DNA of 64,000 nucleotides, from assembly GCA_052246725.1 (NCBI GenBank), contig JBQQCL010000011.1. One strand, given 5' to 3'. The notes below the pieces were generated by a model. It was not told the DNA's origin. It did not search any database and worked only from the letters and a program-made list of their open reading frames with translations. This DNA comes from Pseudalkalibacillus sp052246725 (GTDB lineage: Bacteria; Bacillota; Bacilli; Bacillales; Fictibacillaceae). Position 1 is the stretch's first letter, and each line of letters starts with the position of its first letter. Of the stretch, positions 61,781-64,000 are shown one piece after another. The position numbers and the translations under genes were made by a program.

Positions 61781-62297
61781 ATTTTTCACCTTCCATCGAT
61801 TTTTTCAAATGATCTAATGCACGCCGATGGGTTTTCGAAATCGATTGCGGGCTCACATCCAGGGACTGAGCAATTTCCCTCAACTTCCAGTCTCTCTGAT
61901 AATGAAGGTGGATGATTTTTCTTTGATGCTCCGTTAATCTTAAAATGGCTTGGGTTAATATAGGACACTCGAATTCTGTCTGGATATACTCTTTCAGTGT
62001 GTCATCTTCTGTAAAAATTCTTTCCACAGCCGCCTCTTCAATTGTAGGAAACTGATTTTTCCGAAGCTTGCGTATATAGTTAATCGCTTGGTAATAAATG
62101 AATTTCGACATGTAATGGATGAATCGGCATTCAAAACAAAATTGTTGGAAGCGATGATTCAATTCCTTATAGTGATCGACCGATGGTGAATTGATGAATT
62201 GCAGCATTTCAATCCGATTATCCTGATGGTTTACAAATGCTGATAAGAGATCTCCCTGTCTCTCTATTTGACGTAATATACGCTCTGCATCTCTCAT
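61773..62297 (-). CDS. SigO-like sigma factor (region 4-containing subunit)
   Basis: 174 residues. The C-terminal half is a clear sigma region 4: LTEHQRKIIHLHYQRDWKLRE (split) IAQSLDVSPQSISKTHRRALDHLKK, which recognises a -35. The N-terminal part is helical and aromatic with no typical region 2. RBS GGGAGGG. The arrangement sigma-yvrJ-rsoA suggests a two-subunit sigma factor as described for SigO-RsoA in B. subtilis. Confidence 0.72.
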   Translation of the reverse strand: MRDAERILRQIERQGDLLSAFVNHQDNRIEMLQFINSPSVDHYKELNHRFQQFCFECRFIHYMSKFIYYQAINYIRKLRKNQFPTIEEAAVERIFTEDDTLKEYIQTEFECPILTQAILRLTEHQRKIIHLHYQRDWKLREIAQSLDVSPQSISKTHRRALDHLKKSMEGEKYA

Positions 62298-62320
62298 TCT
62301 ACATCCCTCCCTTTATCAAT

Positions 62321-62414
62321 AAAGCAAACTTGGCTCACCCAAGCCTTAGCGCAGGTTGAGCCTTAGTTGCCCTTATATTGAAGAAAGTATTTATACTTTC
62401 TTTAAATGTAAAGC
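62321..62414 (-). repeat. R3 repeat (full copy)
   Basis: AAAGCAAACTTGGCTCACCC, AAGCCTTAGCGCAGG, TTGAGCCTTAG, CCCTTATATTGAAG, AAAGTATTTATACTTTCTTT, AAATGTAAAGC. About 60 bp beyond the MFS terminator rather than directly on it. Confidence 0.85.
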
Positions 62415-62471
62415 AATACAAACGACCAAAAAAACAAACAAAATGCGAACGTTTGTTCTTATTTTAAGTAT

Positions 62472-62515
62472 AAAAAAGAGAACACCCTTTGACCATAAGG
62501 CTTTTCGGGTGTTCT
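62472..62515 (-). terminator. Terminator of the MFS gene
   Basis: GAGAACACCC/GGGTGTTCT stem with a 19-base loop and T6 on the minus strand. Confidence 0.75.
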
Positions 62516-62554
62516 ATGTTCGTGTCTATCGTCCCACTTAAGCGAACACTATTA

Positions 62555-63745
62555 TCAAGCTGTCGCATTTCCTTCTGATGATTCGGATGTGCTTGGTTTA
62601 CGGATGAAAAACGATAAAACCAATAAAATCGCTAAGAAGACGATCGGCAGGTTGAACCCGGCATCCGAACCATACGCCTCAGACACGACCCCTACGATCC
62701 AACCAGCGAATGCACCGCCGATCCCTGCTGCTACATAGACCAAGCCCAGCGCCGAACCACCTGTCCTGCTTAATTTCGTTCCGATTGCGGTCGCAGTCGG
62801 AAACAGAACAGAGAAAAACAATCCGGCAACACCAAACAAGTATACCCAGTCATCTACAAACACTTTACTGATGGTGACAAACACAAGACTAAGTGCTGAA
62901 AAAGACAACAGCAGCATTCTTTCACCAAGCTTATTGATCAACCAGCCGCCTGCAAGACGACCCACTGTGAAGCAGAGTGAGAATACGGAGATGATCGTCG
63001 CTACCATGCTGTTCTTTGCAGCTTCTGATGCACCGCCTAGAGTCAGGTCTTTTAAATATGTCGGGAAAAAGTTCAAAAAGGAAACTTCTGCTGACACATA
63101 GAAAACCAAAAAGATCATGACGAGGATGAATTGGTATTGGCCAAGCATTTCTTTGAAAGCTGATAGATTGACCTTATCCACTTCCCCTTCAGGCAATTTC
63201 ACGCTAAACACGTAAAAAATCAAAGCGATCAACAATATAGCGATCCCGATATAAAAATAACGCCAGGAAATGTCGTTTGAAAACATCATTTTCAACACAA
63301 TTGGAAATAAAAACATCCCAAAACCGTAAATTCCCATCGCGATGTTGAACATGGTCCCTTGTTTTTCAGGATAGACGGCGGGAACAATTGCATTGGAGGC
63401 GACTGTCATCGCTCCAAGACCAAACCCGACGATAAGGTAAAACCCCAGGAAGAAGGCGATTGTCTGTGCAAGTCCAGTACCGAGAAGCCCTGCTCCCATG
63501 ATGATACTTCCGATCACCATCATAACTTTCACACCGCGTTTATCTGTAAAATAACCGATGATTACACTAGCCAATACAAAGCCCCATTGGAAGATGAAAA
63601 CCACCAGTCCAAATTCACTTAAATCAAGCCCGATATCTTTCTCGACTTCATCGAGTACAATTCCTTTCGTACTTGATAATCCACCCAATAAGAACATGGT
63701 AAAAAACATGATGACAAGGGCTGATAGACTTTTTATTTTAGACAT
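62555..63745 (-). CDS. MFS transporter
   Basis: 396 residues, 12 predicted helices, with the MFS loop motif GYFTDKRGVKVMM between helices 2 and 3 and GRLAGGWLINKLGER in the second half. Looks like sugar or organic-acid permeases, but the substrate cannot be assigned. ATG 63745 follows GGAGAGAG. No linked catabolic genes. Confidence 0.85.
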   Translation of the reverse strand: MSKIKSLSALVIMFFTMFLLGGLSSTKGIVLDEVEKDIGLDLSEFGLVVFIFQWGFVLASVIIGYFTDKRGVKVMMVIGSIIMGAGLLGTGLAQTIAFFLGFYLIVGFGLGAMTVASNAIVPAVYPEKQGTMFNIAMGIYGFGMFLFPIVLKMMFSNDISWRYFYIGIAILLIALIFYVFSVKLPEGEVDKVNLSAFKEMLGQYQFILVMIFLVFYVSAEVSFLNFFPTYLKDLTLGGASEAAKNSMVATIISVFSLCFTVGRLAGGWLINKLGERMLLLSFSALSLVFVTISKVFVDDWVYLFGVAGLFFSVLFPTATAIGTKLSRTGGSALGLVYVAAGIGGAFAGWIVGVVSEAYGSDAGFNLPIVFLAILLVLSFFIRKPSTSESSEGNATA

Positions 63746-63895
63746 GACACTCTCTCCAATCCTACCTGCTGAATCTTCTCCTATATTGATTCCCGCAGTC
63801 ACCAGACTTTACACTTCCAATCATACATTGGATAATGGCGATAGGAGAAAACTTGCCTATACATGTGATTTTTTCCGATTTTGGCTTGTTAAAGA

Positions 63896-64000
63896 AGGCT
63901 GTTTTCTCAAGCTTTGTTGCTCTTGCACTTAAAGAAAGTATAAAAAACTTTCTTCAGTATAAGGGCAACTAAGGCTCGACCTACAAAAGGCTTGGTCTCG
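63896..64000 (+). repeat. R2 repeat, cut by the window end
   Basis: AAGGCTGTTTTCTCAAGC then TTTGTTGCTCTTGCAC and most of an R3 unit; continues beyond 64000. Confidence 0.8.

Overview
The window looks like chromosome from an endospore-forming member of the Bacillaceae. Gene content and order follow the rpmE-to-gerQ arm of Bacillus subtilis closely: rpmE, rho, glpX, murZ, tal, fbaA, spo0F, ywjG, pyrG, rpoE, fadF, cls, ywiB-argS, speB-speE, pbpG, ywhD, ywgA, ywfO, lipL, pta, hemQ, cwlJ-gerQ and ywdK are all recognisable. Spo0F, a GerA-type germinant receptor, CwlJ/GerQ and a KinA-like kinase mark a sporulator. No species is claimed. No rRNA, tRNA, CRISPR array or prophage was seen, and no transposase gene was recognised.

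Layout. 1-11.9 kb: information transfer and central metabolism (L31, Rho, FBPase, MurZ, transaldolase, FBP aldolase), the phosphorelay protein Spo0F, CTP synthase behind a classical reiterative-transcription attenuator, and RNAP delta. 12.3-25.3 kb: an acyl-CoA block (fused B12-dependent mutase IcmF, TetR regulator, MeaB, two acyl-CoA dehydrogenases, 3-hydroxybutyryl-CoA dehydrogenase, thiolase, and the FadF oxidoreductase behind a FadR-like operator). 26-32.2 kb: cardiolipin synthase, ZIP transporter, RDD protein, hydrolase, XapX protein, ArgS-YwiB. 32.4-43.7 kb: four-PAS sporulation-type kinase, spermidine genes, class A PBP, YwhD, purine permease with PurBoxes, glycerophosphodiesterase, DUF1992. 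43.8-47.6 kb: class Ia-like ribonucleotide reductase under NrdR boxes and a cobalamin riboswitch. 48-54.3 kb: YwgA, an HD hydrolase and a gerKA-KC-KB-type receptor operon. 54.6-63.8 kb: dicarboxylate/glutamate transporter, LipL, Pta, HemQ, CwlJ-GerQ, DUF423, a SigO/YvrJ/RsoA-like split sigma operon and an MFS transporter.

The genes are mostly conventional; the intergenic space is not. It is filled with several interspersed repeat families. R1 is about 75-110 bp with GCGAAATTC ends. R2 is a 300-465 bp mosaic. R3 is about 95 bp with TTAAAGAAA ends, occurs alone and inside R2, and repeatedly sits directly on the U-tract of intrinsic terminators. R4 abuts stop codons. A 51-bp family occurs in an inverted arrangement. 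Four loci carry degenerate tandem arrays with the same ~20-21 bp period but different sequences. One R2 copy supplies a false N-terminal extension to icmF, and one R3 copy lies inside the nrdAB leader between the riboswitch terminator and the gene.

Functionally two B12-linked systems share the window (IcmF/MeaB and B12-repressible nrdAB), and several sporulation/germination modules (Spo0F, kinase, PbpG, GerK-type receptor, CwlJ/GerQ) are spread along it. Start codons were chosen from visible Shine-Dalgarno sequences, and many differ from the longest possible reading frame.
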